DNA from: Antennarius striatus | Lineage: Eukaryota > Chordata > Actinopteri > Lophiiformes > Antennariidae | Reading direction: 5' to 3' | DNA: 64,000 nucleotides | Assembly: GCF_040054535.1 (NCBI RefSeq) | Contig: NC_090780.1 | Span: 18,290,001-18,354,000 of the forward strand | Shown: positions 22,401-37,400 of the stretch, in pieces | How positions within the stretch are numbered: the first letter of the stretch is position 1 | Layout: the number at the start of each line of letters is the position of its first letter | Notes under the pieces: model-generated | Databases searched by the model: none | What the model saw: only the letters and a program-made list of their open reading frames with translations | What the model was told of the DNA's origin: nothing | Made by a program: the position numbers and the translations under genes

Positions 22401-25400
22401 TGTTTCTGCACCTTTATGTGGTAATGACCTCCGTCTGTCAACCTGTAAATACTCCTCTCACAGAGAGAATGTGGCTAATGGTAACATAGGCTAATGTTTA
22501 CTCTTCTGTTCTCCTTTGGCTGGAACGGAATATAAACACTTCTGTTGATTAATACCACCAACAGCTGAGCAACATGCGTGTCTATCACCTAGGGACACAC
22601 TGCTACCTTACCATTGGACACACCAAACTGGACCTCGTGAATTAACATGCCCTTACCCGGGGAGAGGGAAGTGTTCTCGTGCAGACGGGCAGGGCTATGC
22701 ATATCACTCATAATGTCACGATTGGAGTCTGAGCAGCAAGTTTGAGCACCGTTTGACCAATGGGGGAGGGAGGCTGCAGGGACCCATTGGTTTTTTTCAT
22801 GCTAGAAAAAAACAAATGGGTCCCTGTTGGGGAGGACCACTATATATATATATATGTAGAAACCAGAAAGGTGTTTTTCAGTGAAGACTTTTCTAAGGAG
22901 TTTATGTTCTCAAATCTTTTCCTTGAACCCTTGTTTTGAGGTTTGTTAAGCATGGTCCCATTTTCGAGTGGCTGCTCTGTAATTGAAAAGTCGCTACTGC
23001 GGCTTGTTCGGTTCGCCCTTTGGGTTCTCATTCGGAGTCAAACAGGATGGAGGCGCATCAGTGTGTGTCACAGTCTTGTGTAATTGTGCGTAATTGAGGC
23101 TTGAAAACATAAATTCCACAAACCACGGTGATTTCATGGAGGGTTTACACTAGGTAACGTCAGAGTAAACCAGGTTGTAAAAAACATTTTGTCACTCTCT
23201 TCAAAGCAAACAACTATGAAAAACAGGACATGTTTTGTAGCGAGCTGCAACTTTATGGCACAGATTCAGGAGGACAAAAGAAGTTTCAAACCTCTCAATC
23301 AATCGTTTGAAAATGTAGGTACCACATGTTTCAGTCTTACTTCAGGTGGACTTTTGCAGATGTATTGTATGTCCATATCTTTGAGATTAGAATAAATCTG
23401 GAAATATGCAAACTCTTAATCACATATGATCATTTAGTCTGGTAGTGGTCACAGAAACGCTCTGACCAGTTCTTTTGTACCGGCTTTGCAGATGCGGTCG
23501 TGTGCAGCTGGAGACCTTTATGGAACAAATTTATGGCCTTACTCTCACTCTGTAAAAATATTAGCAAGCTGATGTTAGTTTTGTCACTGAAACAAACTTA
23601 GTAGCTGCAGATATGTACATACCAGAAAATTTTGTCTACAAATTAGCATGTGTCAAACTCATTTAAGTTATTAAAGTGTCAGTCTGAACTTGCTAAACAT
23701 TTGCTTTGAACTGATACTAGGCTTTTCTGTATTCTGTATAATTCAGAGTCTACATCTACTAATAAAAACCACTGGCTAATAGTTACTAAAGTGGTTTCTC
23801 TGGAAAAATAAGACATCTGTTGAGGTGGTCACATCCACCATGACATGACGCCACTCTAATAATCCACTAGTCAGGCTGTAATGTTCAGCTGTCCGCTCCA
23901 GCACTGACTGTTGATAGCCTGTTCATCGTTTCTGCTTGCCCACACCAGACCCCCTGTCTGCAGCCTGGGAGCATTTGTGATGATTCAATGAGGAGTAGGA
24001 AACTTTTCTGGCAGTAGAGAAGACTTTGTGTATTGGATGGAAAGTTAGCATGGGTCTGAGCGTGATGAACATGAGAAAGGGGGCAAGAACTTCTCTCAGA
24101 GCAAACTGTTAAACAACACAGAGAGGTTTTAAAACTTAAAAACTTGTGATGGCATTCATACCAGAACATTTAGTCTATTAATACCAGGAGTTTGTGGGTA
24201 TTTGTATGAACTGAATTTCTCCATCATCCACAGCAGTGACTCTGTTTTGTGTTTATTCAGACATGGGACTCATTTAATTATCCCTTTGAGTTGAGTCATC
24301 AGAATGGAGGAATGGACGACATAAGAAATCTTTAATCATGCACTACTGAACCCATATTTGAGATGATTTCTTTTTACAGGTTGTGTATCTAAGCAGCACC
24401 TTCTTGTTCTAAATTTATTTTGTTTATGTGAGGTCTCTGTGGTATTGCTGCTGTTCAGTACCCCACCCTGTAAATATTTCCCCAGTCTGGCTGTAGCCTT
24501 TTAAGTCATGGGGAGAGGAAAGGTAAAAGGTGTAGCTACACCTCTTTAACTATGCTGGGGCTGACGTCAGCAATGGGTAGCACTGTTCCTTCAATCTGTT
24601 TATGCACAGCATGAATTGGCATTCTGTGTTCAATCTGGAAAGTTCACACCCTAACAGTGAGTGTGCTACAGTCCACGTAAGGTCACGGCTAAGAGAGTAG
24701 AGCGATTGATATTTTATTTTCCATGTGATCACTGTACAATTTTGAAAATGTTTAAAAAATCTCTAACTGTCCGATATATGAAGATATCAGTTTACTGGGG
24801 CTTTGTCAGTACTTCAGGCTTTTAAATAGTGTCAGTGATGTGTCTCATGTTAAGAGATTTCAAGTTTCAGTTATAGAACTTAAATTATCAGAAAGTATAA
24901 AGTTGTTTTTCAGTGCTTTATTTAAAGGTTAGTTCAAACTACCATGATGTACAATATGTGTACAGTATGTTAAGAACAGACCAGAGGAACTCACTGGCAA
25001 GTCAAGCTTTGACCACAAATAATAGTCTACAGAAAATATCAGCTTCCATTGGCGTACTTTGGAATGGAATATGAGCTGCTGTATGAGCAGAACTAATGTT
25101 ATGGCATTTATGAGCTATAAAGTCACTATGGAGATTTGCTAAAAACTAATCAATGGGTGTGTTCACAGGCGGTCCAAGCTTCTGTCAAATCGGTCACTTC
25201 AACTTCTTAACTGCAGCTTTTCATAAGCCACTCCCCATGCTGTCTGCTACTGATCTGTCCAGGGAGGACAAAAGAAAAGTTTTTGTCAGATGGTTGTGCA
25301 ACACTCTTAGCACACAGCAGCACCATAGATTCCTGGGTCCTGATTGGGGAGGGGTTACATTTGACAGCAGAACAGGAACAGGTCTGCATCATGTGTTTGT

Positions 25401-28400
25401 AGGTGATGTTCATGTTCAGTTCATGTGTTAATTTCACAATACATGTGTCACATGTGCCCATAGAATTATTGATATGTATGTTTTTTATTCATTAGAGTAT
25501 GGCTGAAATTTCTGTATGTTTTTTTATATAAGTGATAACAGAAGAAAAAAAACGCCCAGTAACATCTGGCTTTTGTTTTCAGTGGAAAAAGGAAGAATCT
25601 GCATTCATTCTAAAATAATAAGTCAATTGACTCGGCAGTAGTCACAGGTATTTTTTGACTCCAGCCCCAATCAACAGTGATTGAAAAATTAAACACACAT
25701 AAAAACACCGGGTTTTTTTGCCCATTTTCCGATGGGATTCAGTGATGCTGGTTAAAGTTCCAGATGTTGGCATGTAAACGGTTTTCCATCTGTCTTAGTT
25801 TAACTAGTGCATGAACATCATTCAATCGGCATTATGTTTGAAAGAGAGACAAAAGCAAAAGAAAAAAAAGAAAAAAAAAACAAGGCAAGTTTGTTTTCTG
25901 GAAATGGGAAATTAAGTTTGTCGCTTAGTTTTAGAAGGTTAACTTCCATTTAACAACCACAAATAAGTTTGGTTTTAAAATGTTTTAAAAAACTGAGGAA
26001 GAAAAAAAGAGCTCCCAACAGCTGCATTGGCCCAGACACTCTTTGTATATTTAGTGCGTTCACATTAACTAAACACTTCTATAATCAAAACAAAAATGTC
26101 AGAAACTAGTGGTGTTACCAGAATGTGGTGGTTAAAAATGTTTTGCTTCTTTGCACATCTAAACAGGGCAAAGGTTGCACTTCTCCATTATACATGTCAG
26201 TTTCTGCTTGCAGGAATTTAAAATGTCTACATTTGTGGCTATACAGCAAAAGGAAACCCGAGACAAAGTTGGATTCTACACCAGCATGATGTAAGAGGCT
26301 TGTCAGGGGGAGAATGATCGAGGGGAGATAAGGTTCTTCCTTGTGAGAACACTGAAACTAGTCCCTTTCCTGCAGATAGACTTGCAAATAGATCCACCAC
26401 ATGTTCAACAGCTGGGTTCACACGAGGCCTTTGCTCTCCATTGGGATGAAAACTGATCTTAGTCTTCTTTTTTAGTATTCATACTCCATTATGATTAATA
26501 TTTTCATACTGACTTATTGTGTGAGTGGGGTACAGATGGATCTAGACCCTATTACAGAATGTAAGCAATTCAAAAACACCTCTTTTCTGAGGCTGAAACT
26601 ATTTAAATTATGGATTTAGAAAAGAAAACTGACGTATACCTCTAAAACATGTATTACTAAAATATTTTATGTCATGTGCATTTAGATAATACACATACTG
26701 AAGTGATGAAATGATTAATCACAAAGGCTTTTGTGCTAGACCTCCATTTAGCCTTGAGCAAACGACTGGATCCAAAGTACAGGAAGTATGTTTGTTCTTG
26801 AGAAACTATAATCCTGTGTAATTTGTTCTTTCTGTGTTTGCACTGATCGTAGAACCATGATTCAACATGTTCATTTGTGAGCTTTTGATGCACTGGAAGG
26901 GAAATTTTTACCTTTTGGTTGGAGCCAGACTCTTTTCTTCTTTTCTCAGTCTTCATGCTTATATAAAATAATCATCTCCTGGTCTTGCTTGAATGTAGGA
27001 CTAAAGTTAAGAGTGGTTCTGCTGTCTTTGCTCAGTCCCAACAAGTAAATGACAAAATTATTTCCCAAATTTTCATTTTCTTATCCATTTAATTATATGA
27101 AATAATTTAAGATGAGACTGTGAGGACTTTAAATAATAATTATACTGCTAGTCGACCTATTTTAATTATTTTTTACCTATTTGTTGCCATTTGTTTCTGA
27201 CTGACGATGCAATTATGGCATCGTCAGTCAAAAAAATGAGGTGCGACAGATGTGAAAGTCATTTGCAGCTCTCTTGCTTTTTGTTGAAACTGTGGCTTGA
27301 TTATCGTTCATACTCGCCATGTTTTTTTAAGGTGTGTCGAGGACGTGTGGGTGGGTGTCTGGTAGCAAGTGAAGATAAACGTGCTGTGGGGCCGGAATGA
27401 TGAATAAAGCGGAAGAAATGCACAGTAATGGAAACTTTAGTCAGACACCGACTAGACCAAAGATTCATGTTCACACATCTACTTATTTAAGGAGACCCGG
27501 TCCGATAAACAAGTCTGCCCTCAAGTCGGAAATAGTTCAGTAATGACCAAAGCTCACTTCAGAGGACAGTCATGAATTGAGCTACACAAGGAAAGTTTTT
27601 TTCTCTTTCTAACTCACCTATTTAAAAAAAAAAACAGGAATGTAAGTGTACTTTAGAAATATTGCAATAAATATTTATTTTGAAAAATATCTAATTATCA
27701 ATGTTTGTGTTAGGACTTATTTCTTTCAGACTGTAATGATTGAATCAGGTCCATTAGTATGTAAACAGAAGGCTCAATGAATCCATTCAGCACTACATCC
27801 AGCGATCAAATTCAAGATGAAGCAATTTAATAGAAATATTCAGTTAAGAGTTATCCTCAATATGACCTGCAGAGTGGAAAGCCTGCACTCATTACATACC
27901 TCCATCATACGTCTAGACTGAATGTCGTTTTCCAGTCTTTATGCAAAGCTACTGGAAACAGGTCTGGCTGCTGGTGGTTGCTTCATGTTGAAGCGATCTA
28001 GCAGAATTCAAGGAACTGGAGCAAACCTCAGCTTCACCTCCACTGGTGTAAAAACAGAGTAAACCCATTTAACCGTCTCTCATTCTTAAATCCTGCACCA
28101 GAAATGAGGCTCAACTTCTACTAAACTATTTTCCGCAAGTTGAGTTATTAACTTTAAAAATATTACACATCTGCTCATCTTATGTCAAACATAGACCACA
28201 GTCTGTTCTGTCAAAATCAAGGCAACCAGGACTCAACATGAATAATCCCAGACTAGCAGATACAACATCAGAAACCAAAAACTTCAACTCCATGTCTTCT
28301 AATCAGAGAAGACATGGAAAACTCACCAAGAGTCCAGGATTCCCCAAACCCCACTGTGCTCACCCCCACCATCAACAATGAGCCTTTATGCACATTTTTA

Positions 28401-31400
28401 CTAGACTGTAACCAAACTTTAATAAACACAAAATAATAAAGTTCACTATCCAATGCTATCCAATGCCAGGTCCCTACAGGCTAACATCTTAACGTAAAAT
28501 CCATTTCAAAATTGTCACTACAGCATCACAATGAATCCCCATAACAAGTTATCGCTGCAGTAAAGCAACATCTACAGCAACAACTTCTTATCATCAGTAT
28601 TCTTCAGTTACTCGTTTGTTAAATAAAAAACACTTTTTTTTCCAGGAATCTCCTCCACGTTTTTTCCTAATCAGCCCCAGCAAACAACCTTTACTAGGAC
28701 AAATAATCAATAGAGTACCAATGCATCCTCCCACCAGCCTCAGCCTGGCTGTGTGACCCCGTCCAGGACTCACATCAGTCTTTGGTGAGGCTCCCAACAC
28801 CAGGATACCAAGGTCCAAGCAGTCCAAGTATTTCAGTAGTAATGCAACCAGAACACATATTGGTATAAGTTATATTATCTAGGATCTTTGTCAACAACAG
28901 TTGGATTTTGGAAGAGGAGTTCCACCTTCACATGGCGACGGCCCTAACCCTAACCATAACCCATCAAACACACCAGGAAAAGGTTGTGGCTTTTCAAAAT
29001 CTGACCAGCATCTTTAAAGCTCTCCACATCAACCCTGACCTCTGTCAATTCTTTGGTGTCTGCTGCTCAAGAACTTATTAATTAACCGTCAGACTCATGT
29101 TTAATTATAAAAGCAACCACAAACCCTTTGATACCCTGTCAGAAGCTCTCTGCTGGAGCTTGGCCTTTAACCACTATATCCCATTCTTCGTCTAATGCCA
29201 CTTAAATGATCACTACCAGCTGCTGGTGTCTTTTAATCATTTTTGTTGTTGTTGTTGTTGTCATAGAACAGTTCCTCTTAATTACTGCCAAAAACAAGCA
29301 GGCACTCAGGAAGTTCTGTTATCCTACTTCCACCCCAAGCTGTACAAAGGATTCACTCCACTCTCTCCTTCTTTCGCTTCTTTCTATTATTCCATTGGAT
29401 CTGAAGGGGATCAGGTCACTATTCATGTCTAGATTACCATAAACTATATGGTTGTGTCAGTTTTCTTGTGTTTTTCCATAAAAAGTCCCACAGAAGTCTA
29501 CAATCTGTAGATTTGGGCTCATGCCAAACAGCACTCTACTGAGTTTATGTCTGGTGGTCTGGGTGGGGGGGAAGTTGATCTGAGCTGTCTCACACATTCA
29601 GACGACCAGTTTCCTCCATGTGTGCCAAATACAACACTGTTGAGACCCATCTCAGTGCCCTGTTTCATACTGTCCTGTGGGATATTCTGGTAGTCTCTCC
29701 ACACATGGCTACACATTTTCTATATGGCTTGCCCTTTATACATGCCTATATCTCTATATGGTGTTACATTTCCTTGTTTCTTTTTGCTGTTTCATTCATT
29801 TAATTAACTTCATGTTTGTAACTGCGTAATGTTTATTCGTTATGTTTAACACCAAAGTGGAGAAAATCTAACTAGTAAGAGAGAACACCATGTCTCTGAA
29901 CATGATCACGTTTCCTTCCCTTCCCCTCCTACCAGGCGCAGACGGAAAACACTCTGTCATGCTATGGCCAGCAGGAATCTCTCCATGAAAGAGTAGCTTC
30001 TGCCACTCCAGCGGCTGCGGTCAGCAGGAGGACTGGGGTCACTGTAGGAACAGGATGACTTAGTTGTGGCTCCTCCTTAGGTGGATAAAGACCTTGACGC
30101 CTCAAACATTCCCTTAGGCTGACGCCATCTAAGGAAACCACCCTGTGGGCAAACGTTAATACTTCTAGGAGACATGCCTTTTTTTACATTACAGAAGTTG
30201 GCTGTTATAAAATTACTGAGATCAACATCTGTGTTCTGCAGGGCAGTGCTTAGCTCTTTTTGGCATCCAGAGCACGGGTTCACGCCTTGCTAGGAATGAA
30301 CTGCAAAACTTGGTCCAAGAAAGGAAATGAACAATAGTAGAGTTATTAGCTTCTCTTAAAGCCCTAGAGGTCAAAAGGCTGCTTCTGCCCAGATTTAGGG
30401 CTTTTCAGGACATATGATGCAAACTGCAGTGACCTCTGGTTTGAACAATTGATTTAAAAGCTCGTCTTAGACCACCCACAGACTCTTTCCCAAACCTAAC
30501 TCACAGCTTCTGCCTTTAAAACTTGGTTTGTTAAAATTTTATTGTAAGGTTTTTCTTGCTATCTCATTTTATGTCAAAGAAAGTCACAGTCTAGGTGTGA
30601 ATAAGCGTTTTAATAAAACACAGAGGCTTCCATGTAGAGAAAAACAAAATCCCATTATGTGCAGCACTGGTTTGCTCCGGAGTCTTGGCTCACTTCTAAA
30701 CTCCTATTTTACTTTTCATCAAGTATGTTATGCCTGAAAATTAATATTTACTCCCATGAGCTATTTGTTTGATAATTATTGTCTTCTTTTGACCCACAAG
30801 CCTGGCCTATACACCTCCAAACTCTAACACAAACTGAGACTGAGGGAAAATTCTTGGCATTCATCCAACTTCCAAAAGCCTCCCAGGAGCAAGTTTAAAC
30901 AAAGATTTCATCTTCAGATTTTTCTTTTTAATTTCTACTGTGCGTTCCTCAAAAACCTACAATATGATTTTTGTCTTGCTTATGCGTTCCTTCACACTTC
31001 ATGACCCACTATCAGTATCGTTTATACAATATTTCAAGTCAAACAGTACATTTAAGGTTAGAGTACTCTTTTACAGAGCTTGATAAGAGCTTGTATGTCA
31101 TCACCTAATAATATGGTAATCCATTGTTGTCGTTAGGATCATTGGGATTCTCATTCAATTTAGTGATAAAGCTTTTCCTGTGATCCTCAGGGTTTGACGG
31201 TGCAGGTGGAGGATGTGAGGATCAGGGCCACCTACTCTCACAGAAAAAGGATTCCCATTACTGACGGCTTTTTGGAGGTGAAAGACGGAGGCAAGTGGAG
31301 GCAGATCTGCAACGAGGAGTGGACAGAGAAGAACAGCAGAGTCATCTGTGGCATGTATGGCTTCCCCTCGGACAAACGGGTCAATTTACGACCCTACAAG

Positions 31401-34400
31401 TAAGTAATAATACCAGGGTTCAAGTAGGTTATGTAATTACACTTTGTATTGCTGGAACACAGGAGAAGCAGTTTCTTATTTTCACATATACTTATACACA
31501 GAGCAATGAGAAAATGGGTTTGAACTGCCGGTTTTATAAAATGTGAATAAAAAGGGATTCCCCACATTCCTATACGATGCTGAGTTAATTTTGTTAATTT
31601 GGAATTTTGTACATGTCAAACTGACTTAGGAAAAATTACATAATCACATTAGTTTGGACTTGTCGTCAATCAGCTTTCTTCCCTCTTGCACACTGAGATT
31701 TAACAGACCGGAGTCTGGAGATTCTTGACAAGAAGCCAAACACTGCCGGAGGAGGATTGAGTGGATGAAGAAATGGCTTTTCTGAAAAACAGCTGAGCGC
31801 AATAAACTTGGAACCTGTCACTGCATCCAATTCTTTCCATCAACGAATATGTTGTATGTTTTCAAAATGGATAATGAGATCTTTCGTGTAATATTTTTTG
31901 TTTTGAAAGGAAATAGAATCTTAAGGCACATGAGAGAACAACGAGGATGAGGAGCAAATTTAATCTCAGATCTCTGAAGATAACCACACAGAAGAGAGCA
32001 GGAGACCTTTTGAACATTTGCAGATAAATGTGGATACCTGTCGTAAACAATGAACATATGTTGATTGCTTTGGTCTTCAGTGAGGTTTACACAAAATAAA
32101 TTTTAAATACCTGTTTGTGTTAGTGTCTAAAATCTTCTTAAAGGTTCAACAACAGTCTGACAAAAGTAACATCAAGACTGGAAAGACATCACAAAGGCTG
32201 TGAGAGTCAAAAGAGTGTTCATGTGCAATGTGGTCAGGGTTCCACATGGACTCTAACCGATGTCTATATGATGTGAAATGATTAAGGCAAATTAGGAGTG
32301 TTTTTTTACAGTCTGTTCTTTTTTATGTATTTACTTATTCCTTAAAATCAGAGAGATTATGTAGTTTTATCGTGGGTTACAGCGGGGAAAGGTTATTTAG
32401 CTTTCATCTCATGCATTAAAAGACATTTCTGCTGACCAAATATGCCAGGAGAGATCCAACTGTATACATAAACATGCTTATCAAAATTAGCTTCGTTTCA
32501 AGTTTACAGCCCAAAAATTCTTCCTCAAAACCAACGTGAGCTACGTGTTTAGAGTATCTGTATGAGCTGTGAGAACTGGCTGAAAGGCTGTGAATGCAGC
32601 TCATGCTGGATTTAAGAAACGGTCAGATTCTCTGAACATCAGGACCTGCTTCAAGTCCACTGCTGTTTTCTACTCAGTAAGCTTTTCTTTTAAATAAGGG
32701 GTCACAACAATGCTCCCATTGTGTAGGATGGGAATGAAGAATTTACAAAATAAGTCAAGAAAGAAACAGCATTTAACTTGATGTGAAATTATTATCTGGT
32801 TTTTGATGCTTTTTGTGGCCTGTTTGCCATTGATGGACTGGTTTTATGAATAATGTCTGGAGGTTGCAGGTTTTGGTGTGAATGGATAACCGTAGGTACA
32901 TAAAAAATTTAAAAAAGGATGACCTGATATTGTTTGCAGTCCTGTAAACAGACACAAACCAAACAGGATAAATTGTAATGTATTATTGTATTGTGTATTC
33001 CCAGATTGCTTGCCAAACGTCGTAAGAAGAACTACTGGGGTTTCCATGTCAACTGCACCGGCAATGAGGCCGAACTGGCGGATTGTAAGCTGGGTCGAGC
33101 GATAGAGCTGAAGGGCAACCACACTTGTGAGCAGGGCATGCCTGTAGTGATCAGCTGTGTGCCTGGACGTGCCTTCGCTCCCAGCGTCAGCGCCGGCTTC
33201 AGGAAGGCCTACAGGGTGGAGGTGGGTCAGTGGTTAGTGGTTAGCTTCAAAGTGAGAAAGTCCTGCTTTTCAACTCAGCCCTCAACCTCTGTTTGGAATT
33301 AGCTTCTTATTTCAGTACTTGGGCGATGAACAAGCATCAGCAACCATTTAGCAGTTCTTTTGAGTTATTGGCCGCAATAGTTATCATTTCTGTCCAAGAA
33401 TCTGTCTTAATGGAATTTTTGAAAGGACAGATAGCTTCCTCACTCATTGCAACAGTGCATGAAACAGTAAGACAGGAATAAAAACTCAACTAGATTAGAT
33501 TGGACGTGTGAATGTTAGCAGAATATCATGCAAACACTTAGATCTGACTTATAGATGTGAAGTCTAATGAGTGTAACCCCACCAGGAGATCAGTGCTGAC
33601 TTACGGACAAAGAGTTCAGAATGAAAATATCAACAAGTCACATGTCGCCGCAAATTAAGTACTGGCAAACTTCAATAAAAATCTGGCAGCTGAATGACAT
33701 GAATTAAAAAAAGCATATGGGACCTTTAAATTTTGATGGCCTGTTTCCATAGCAACCCTTGGTGCGTCTCAGAGGCGGTGCTATGATCGGTGAGGGGCGA
33801 GTGGAGGTGTTGAAGAACGGAGAGTGGGGTACAGTCTGTGGCGACAACTGGAACATCCGAGCGGCCACAGTGGTGTGTCGGGAGCTGGGGTTTGGAAGCG
33901 CCAAAGAGGCCTTGACCGACGCTCGAATGGGACAGGGTATGAAGGTCATTCATTCCATAACATAATGCTGCTGTGTTTGGTTGATGTGTTTTTAAAATTT
34001 TAAGAACTAAGCGCATTTTAAATCTTACAGTTGGACCGACGGGAGTTTTTCCATAACATAGTTCAGCATATGCCTTGGTTCAAAGGATCCCTAGTTTTGG
34101 TTTCAAGGTAGTAATAAAGAAAATAAAACAAAAACTTAAAAATAGATTTTTTTTAATGCTTTTCAAAGCTGTTTTAAAAATCAGCAAATCATGTATTATT
34201 ATCTGACTATAGAGATTACTGTAAGACATGTCCTACACACATTCTGAAATGGTCTTGAGACAACAGGCCTAAAATTTCTGATCTGCAGATTTTTTTTTTT
34301 AGCTTTGCAGATCTTTCGCTTATATTACACTCACTCAACAAACCTCAGCAGAAAGTTTAGTAGAACTCATTTCCAGCTGTGAAAATGAAAAGCGTGAACT

Positions 34401-37400
34401 GAAACCAGAAACCTCCACCTCCACCTCATCTATGACCTCTGTATCACAACCTGCCTTTGTCTTCATTCGGTCCAGACGTGGAGTCAGCACAACAGGGCAC
34501 CAGAGAATATATGGAGTTGCACTTTAATGTTAATATTGTAAGAATCATATGTACATTAGAACAGTTGGTTTCTGCTCTGCCTTATTCTCTTAGCAAAACA
34601 CAACGAGTGTACAAAGCGTACCAAATATTCCCACGAAGAAAAACCTTTATGGGTTCTGAGTTGGAATTCTTTGTTGGAGAGCAGCGAAGATTATTTCAGG
34701 GATTTCTTTATGAGCTGACCACTGGATCCAAAAATGGAACCACACACACTCTTTAAGTGTTGAAATACCTTGGCTAAAGAATGGTTTCCAGATTTGGTCT
34801 GGTTCTGCAGGAGTTCTTGTGAAACCTGCACACTTTTATATGCTTGCATTTTTAAAAACTCTGATGAATTATACAGCTTCGTTTCTTGACAAGTTGCTTT
34901 TTTTTCTGTCAGACCTGGAGCAGCTGCTGTAGTGCTGCTGCTGTTGAGAAGTTCTTTTGGCCTGCTGGCCAACCATCCATCTCTTGCTGCAGTTTTAGAG
35001 CTCACATCACTAGAAACATTCCTGATTGGTCACATGGGATGAAAATAAGCTTTTTCTTTCTTTTTTTTACTTGGAAAAAGCATCAGGATCAGTTTTTTTT
35101 CCCAAGCCTCTTGAGTCCTATTTTCATTTAACACACCTGTCTGCCTGTTTTTTAATGCTGTAATTCCATGGAACAGGAAATACTCCATCTGTCTTAAGAT
35201 TGATTTGCTATTCCTACAAAGCGTTCATACAGGCAGGACTTCTCAGGAATGGTTGGCAGTACAAGATCATGTTTCCTAAAAACATTGAGTAACCGTCAGA
35301 TTGTGTTTTGTTTTTTTCCACTAATGGCAATAGTTGACAGCTCTTTGAATACTATTTTCCTTAATGCTGCACGTGTTCATCCAGTTTGTAGTCATGGTAA
35401 ATCCAGCCAGGAAGTCAGAATGACAGATTTTAGTGTGTGTGTCTGTAGGGATTGGGCCAGTACACATGAACGAGGTGGAGTGTTCTGGATTTGAAAAGTC
35501 ATTGACTGAGTGCTACTTCAACCGTGACTCTCTGGGCTGCAGCCATGAAGAAGACGTAGCAGTCAAGTGTAACGTTCCTGCCATGGGCTTCCAAAAAAGA
35601 GTAAGAACGTCTTTCTGTTTTGTGCAAAAACCTCAAGATTAATGTTGAACCAGAAGACACACCTGCATATCTCTGTCCTCAGCTTCGGTTGAGCGGTGGC
35701 CGTAATCACTTTGAGGGGCGTGTGGAGGTTCTGGCTGAGAGGAACGGCTCCCTGGAGTGGGGCGAGGTGTGCAGTGACAGCTGGGGGACCATAGAGGCCA
35801 TGGTGGTCTGCAGACAACTCGGCTTAGGCTTTGCTAACCATGCTTACCAGGTAACGTCCACATTTACATCCACAATTAGAGAATCTTGAGCTTTGAGAAC
35901 TAAAGAGATGATTGTGCACTTGAGTACTTCATTCATTTTGTCATAGCTTTTCTGAGGGGGATTTAAGAGTCTGCAATCATCATAATTCATTTGATATATT
36001 TGTGGGTTTCTAAAATTAAAATGTCTATTTTGTTTTTAATGTTTCTTTACAATCATGTTTTTCCATTTAGGAGAAAACCTCTTTAGGGTTGTGTTTCTCA
36101 TCACAAAGCCACATCACACCAACAGGAACAGCTTTCAAAAACAGTTTTGAACCATAGCTTTGTCATGTACTGTATGTAGAAATGCAGTCATATCTGTCTC
36201 CAGTTTGATGTCTGTGCATTTTGTGTACTTTAACCACCAAGTTAAATTAAATCAATTAAGTTCAACACATTTAATATGAATTGTCAGTTTTGTAGTACTG
36301 GGTTTGTCCCCATCTCGGACCAGGTTATGTCTGTGCCCTCTAGCTTAACTTTTACGAATGTCCCATGATGGCAGTGCTGCCTATTTTAAAGCTATGTCTG
36401 TGCGGTCATTGGATGCCGTTAACTCTCACTCTTTTAAACCTGATGCTTATTGGCTTCAGAAGGCAAAGCACTTAAGTAAATGTCTTTTAAACATCAAATA
36501 CGTATTCTAATAGTGCACAAAGTTTGTCGGGGATGGTAAACCTGAGAACACAGATGAGCTTTAAACTCAGCAAGAGTGATGGGGGAAGCTGTCTTTTTGC
36601 TGTTTGAAGTTCAGTAGAGCGACTCTGGTACTTCATCACGGCGGCGTGTCTCGGATGCGTCACATTCCTGTCCTGCTTATGGTTACTGCTTTTTAACGGA
36701 CACCCCACAGCTTCCTTTAGGTCATGAGATGAGAGGCTGGTGAAGTTAAAGATTACTCTCACGTACTTGTGGTTAAAGTTGATATCAGTCTGGAAAGTAT
36801 GTGTGAATCATGGAGACATGCTTTGATAATAGCTGGTGGTTTTATGAGGGGGAACTTGGAAGTGACCTGTTGGTGGCGTTTTATCTCACTAATTTTTATT
36901 TTAGCCTCATTATTTTATTTTGGCCTCATTTGTTCTTCTGGTTCTCTGTTCTCTTCACTTTTTAAAGTTCAACATTGTGGTTCAGTCAAACACTGAAATA
37001 AAATGTCTGTGAGAACTTTTTTTTTTTTTCCTTATTCTTTGGTAGATAATTAGATCAAAATATGCTAGTATGTGCCCTTGTCATCACAGACAGTGTGATG
37101 ATTTTAAGTGTGATGGTAGAATATCACAGGCCGTTTTTCTCATTATAAAGTGGGGGTTGGACCCCCCCAGAGACGCTCTACTGTCTTACTTTTAAATAGA
37201 TGTGCAGGCAGACCCCACCACCAGATGGAACGAATGACACAGCTTTATGTCAGTTCACATAAACCCACCAGAAAGCACTCCCACATACATTACCCTTAGC
37301 TTAATTCGTTTCCCATGACTCCTCTGCTTCCTCAAAAGATGATGTTTTTACAGGTCATGCTCTAGAGGCCTGAGTATGAGTCAGAGCTCAGAGGAAAAGA

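Larger units (their letters stand above)
21693..31190 (+). other. Long loxl2 intron (9.5 kb)
   Basis: The largest intron in the window. It holds two hairpin-forming inverted repeats (22777-22826, 27198-27230), a short (AT)n (about 22841-22854), a telomere-like CCCTAACCCTAACCATAACC (28942-28961) and a (TTG)n near 29243. Several stretches look repeat-like but no open frame shows transposase or reverse transcriptase motifs. No nested gene was recognised. Confidence 0.6.

Noticed and set aside
28942..28961. Interstitial telomeric repeat
   Set aside because: Only about three imperfect CCCTAA units; too short to indicate a fusion point or telomerase repair.
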